From Angelakisella sp. (GTDB lineage: Bacteria > Bacillota > Clostridia > Oscillospirales > Ruminococcaceae): 7,763 bases of DNA. Each line of letters opens with the position of its first letter. The first letter of the stretch is position 1. Both the position numbers and the translations under genes were made by a program. Of this stretch, positions 6,110-7,763 are shown piece after piece. The notes beneath the pieces are model-generated. The model saw only the letters and a list, made by a program, of their open reading frames with translations, searched no databases and was not told the origin of the DNA. The stretch spans positions 1 through 7,763 of the forward strand of contig JAAWEO010000090.1 in NCBI GenBank assembly GCA_022794295.1, written 5' to 3'.

Positions 6110-7492
6110 ATGGAACAACTCGAAAACCAACACCAAACCCACCGGGAAACCATGATGCTGGAAGGCCCCCTCCCACAGGTCATCAGCCGAATGGCTGTGC
6201 CCTCGATCATTTCTTTTCTTATTACCTCGATTTATAACCTGGCAGATGCCTTTTTCGTCAGCTCCCTGGGAACCAATGCCACAGCAGCTGTAAGTGTCAA
6301 TGCCTCCCTGGATCAGGTGATCATGATGGCCGGATCGATGCTGGCAGTGGGCGCCGCCAGCTATATCTCCCGGCTGCTGGGGGCTAAGGACACCAAGAAA
6401 GCCAATCAGGTGATCTCTACGGCGTTTTTCCTGGCAGTCCTTTTCGGAACTACCGTGATGCTCCTGGGGGTCACCTTCATCCGGCCGATGGTGCGCCTCC
6501 TGGGAGCCACCGATACCTGCGAGCAGTACGCCATCGAATATGCCACCTATGTCCTGCTGGTGGCCCCCTTTATGGCCGCCAATTTCGTCATGAACCACTG
6601 CCTGCGCTCCGAGGGGAACGCCCTCCTTTCCATGTTCGGTATGGGCTTTGGCGGTATCCTGAACTGCTTTTTGGACCCCTTCTTTATCTTCTATTTGGAT
6701 ATGGGGGTGACAGGGGCCTCCATCGCCACCGCCATTTCGAAGCTGGTAAGCTTTTCCATCCTGATCTTTCCGTACCTGGCCCGGCGCACCACCCTGCGTA
6801 TCTCCCTCCGGAGCTTCCGCCTCCGGTGGGAGGTGGTTGGGGAGATTTTTATGGTGGGCTCCTCGTCGCTGTTCCGGTCAGGCCTGGCGGTGGTCTCCGG
6901 TATTGTCCTTAATAACCTGGCAGGGAATATCTCCGATTCCCTTATGGCCGGCATCGGGGTTTCCACAAAGATCATGATGTTTCCCTTTGGTGTTGTCCTG
7001 GGCTTTGGGACAGGCTTCCAGCCGGTGGCAGGGTTCAACTGGGGGGCCAAACGGTACGACCGGGTCACCGAGGCTTACCGGTTTGCCTCCCGTACCGCCA
7101 TCGCCGGAACCATCCTGATGGGGGTGGCCCTGGCCGCCGGAGCCGGTCCCCTCATTGGCCTGTTCGCCAAAACGGATGCCTCCATGCTGGAGTTTGGCAC
7201 CCTCTGTATCCAGCTCCAGGCTCTGGCCCTGCCCATCCATGGATGGGTGGCGGTGGTGAATATGCTCTGCGCCGGGCTGGGAGATGCCAAGGGCGCCCTG
7301 ACCCTCTCCACAGCCCGCCAGGGAACCTGCTTCCTGCCCATCGTCTACCCCATGGCCTGGTTGTGGGGCGGCTACGGTGTAGCCTCAGTCCAAGCAGTGG
7401 CAGACCTCCTCTCCCTCATCCTAGCCATACCCCTGATCCGAAAAGTGAAAAAACGAGTACAAGAAGCAGCCCAAGCCCAAGCAGCCTCGTAA
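6110..7492 (+). CDS. MATE family efflux transporter
   Basis: Cation-coupled exporter of the MATE family in the cytoplasmic membrane, 460 residues, the standard length, with twelve predicted spans in two related six-span halves. N-terminal family signature: EGPLPQVISRMAVPSIISFLITSIYNLADAFFVSSLG (~16-52), followed by GSMLAVGAASYISRLLGAKD (~78-97). The second half carries GVSTKIMMFPFGVVLGFGTGFQPVAGFNWGAKRYDR (~283-318), matching the MepA/DinF-type branch of Firmicutes. Such proteins expel cationic drugs, dyes or metabolites; the substrate here is not known. The ATG at 6110 follows GGAAAGG (6094-6100) by 9 bases; a start at the internal MMLEGP would lack this site. The C-terminus is short and alanine/glutamine-rich. 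The gene is transcribed alone from its own promoter, placed right after the large structured RNA, and ends before an intrinsic terminator. Confidence 0.95.
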   Translation: MEQLENQHQTHRETMMLEGPLPQVISRMAVPSIISFLITSIYNLADAFFVSSLGTNATAAVSVNASLDQVIMMAGSMLAVGAASYISRLLGAKDTKKANQVISTAFFLAVLFGTTVMLLGVTFIRPMVRLLGATDTCEQYAIEYATYVLLVAPFMAANFVMNHCLRSEGNALLSMFGMGFGGILNCFLDPFFIFYLDMGVTGASIATAISKLVSFSILIFPYLARRTTLRISLRSFRLRWEVVGEIFMVGSSSLFRSGLAVVSGIVLNNLAGNISDSLMAGIGVSTKIMMFPFGVVLGFGTGFQPVAGFNWGAKRYDRVTEAYRFASRTAIAGTILMGVALAAGAGPLIGLFAKTDASMLEFGTLCIQLQALALPIHGWVAVVNMLCAGLGDAKGALTLSTARQGTCFLPIVYPMAWLWGGYGVASVQAVADLLSLILAIPLIRKVKKRVQEAAQAQAAS

Positions 7493-7537
7493 AAGCCCCC
7501 AACCGCCCCCACCTCAGCCCGCAGGCCATTTGCCGCG

Positions 7538-7570
7538 AAGCGGCTCTAGCCCGAAGGGCCCCGCTTTTTT
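7538..7570 (+). terminator. Intrinsic terminator of the MATE gene
   Basis: AAGCGG (7538-7543) pairs with CCGCTT (7561-7566), enclosing GCCC-GAA-GGGC (7549-7559), followed by a T-run reaching 7570, 46 bases after the MATE stop. A second perfect inverted repeat, GCTTTTTTC/GAAAAAAGC (7563-7571 with 7576-7584), overlaps the T-run and could act as a terminator for transcription arriving on the minus strand. Confidence 0.75.
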
Positions 7571-7584
7571 CCGCAGAAAAAAGC

Positions 7585-7763
7585 ACCTTATCCGGCCAAC
7601 GAGTCTCCGGCCGCAAAAGCCCGGACGCCCGTAAGCGGGAGCACAAATCCAAGATGCCACCTGGCCCAGCCGCCTGGCGCCATCAGTAGGAACACGCTGG
7701 TAATAGATCAAGGTACTGCCCACCATGGACCCCGCCCCGTGGGTGAGATCAGGCGGCCCGTGG
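7585..7763. other. GC-rich 3' tail, no recognised gene
   Basis: GC-rich sequence with short hairpins such as CCCG-TAAG-CGGG (7628-7639) and CCGGCC repeats near 7590-7613. A minus-strand frame is open from the window edge to a stop at 7514 (ATG at 7726), but it runs through the terminator hairpins, has no clear ribosome binding site, and resembles no family I know. It may be the margin of a repeat or structured element continuing past the window. Confidence 0.35.

Overview
The window looks like chromosome from a Gram-positive anaerobe of the class Clostridia, probably a gut Oscillospiraceae/Ruminococcaceae-type organism. The reasons are moderately high G+C coding sequence, strong purine-rich ribosome binding sites, sigma-A-like promoters in AT-rich gaps, and the gene families present (YitT, YfcC, M20 hydrolase, MATE). 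The taxonomy is inference; there is no marker gene here.

Left part (1-2216): a non-coding stretch whose first ~110 bases look like the end of a dispersed repeat or insertion element, then two minus-strand genes. These are a YitT-family membrane protein (254-1147) with its own promoter, and a LysR-family regulator (1293-2216). The LysR coding frame is closed by a stem-loop right after its stop.

Middle (2217-5170): a LysR-type divergon. The 238-base gap between the regulator and the plus-strand genes holds a promoter for each direction and a good inverted repeat that is a candidate LysR operator. The controlled operon is a YfcC-family carrier (2455-3873) followed 36 bases later by an M20-family amidohydrolase (3910-5076), ended by a long stem-loop. 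The arrangement parallels the abg system of E. coli (LysR regulator, M20 hydrolases, transporter), so import and hydrolysis of an N-acyl amino acid or dipeptide-like compound is the likely job. The substrate cannot be read from sequence.

Right part (5171-7763): about 230 bases of AT-rich DNA, then roughly 610 bases (about 5421-6031) that appear non-coding. They fold on paper into many nested, mostly perfect helices and end in a stem followed by seven T. This is the most interesting item in the window: a large structured non-coding RNA. Its length and density of helices recall the OLE class, with ROOL as another candidate, but I cannot confirm the class by eye. A MATE-family multidrug exporter (6110-7492) follows, with an exact extended -10 promoter 12 bases after the RNA's T-run. 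It ends in an intrinsic terminator. The last ~190 bases are GC-rich with small hairpins and no gene I recognise.
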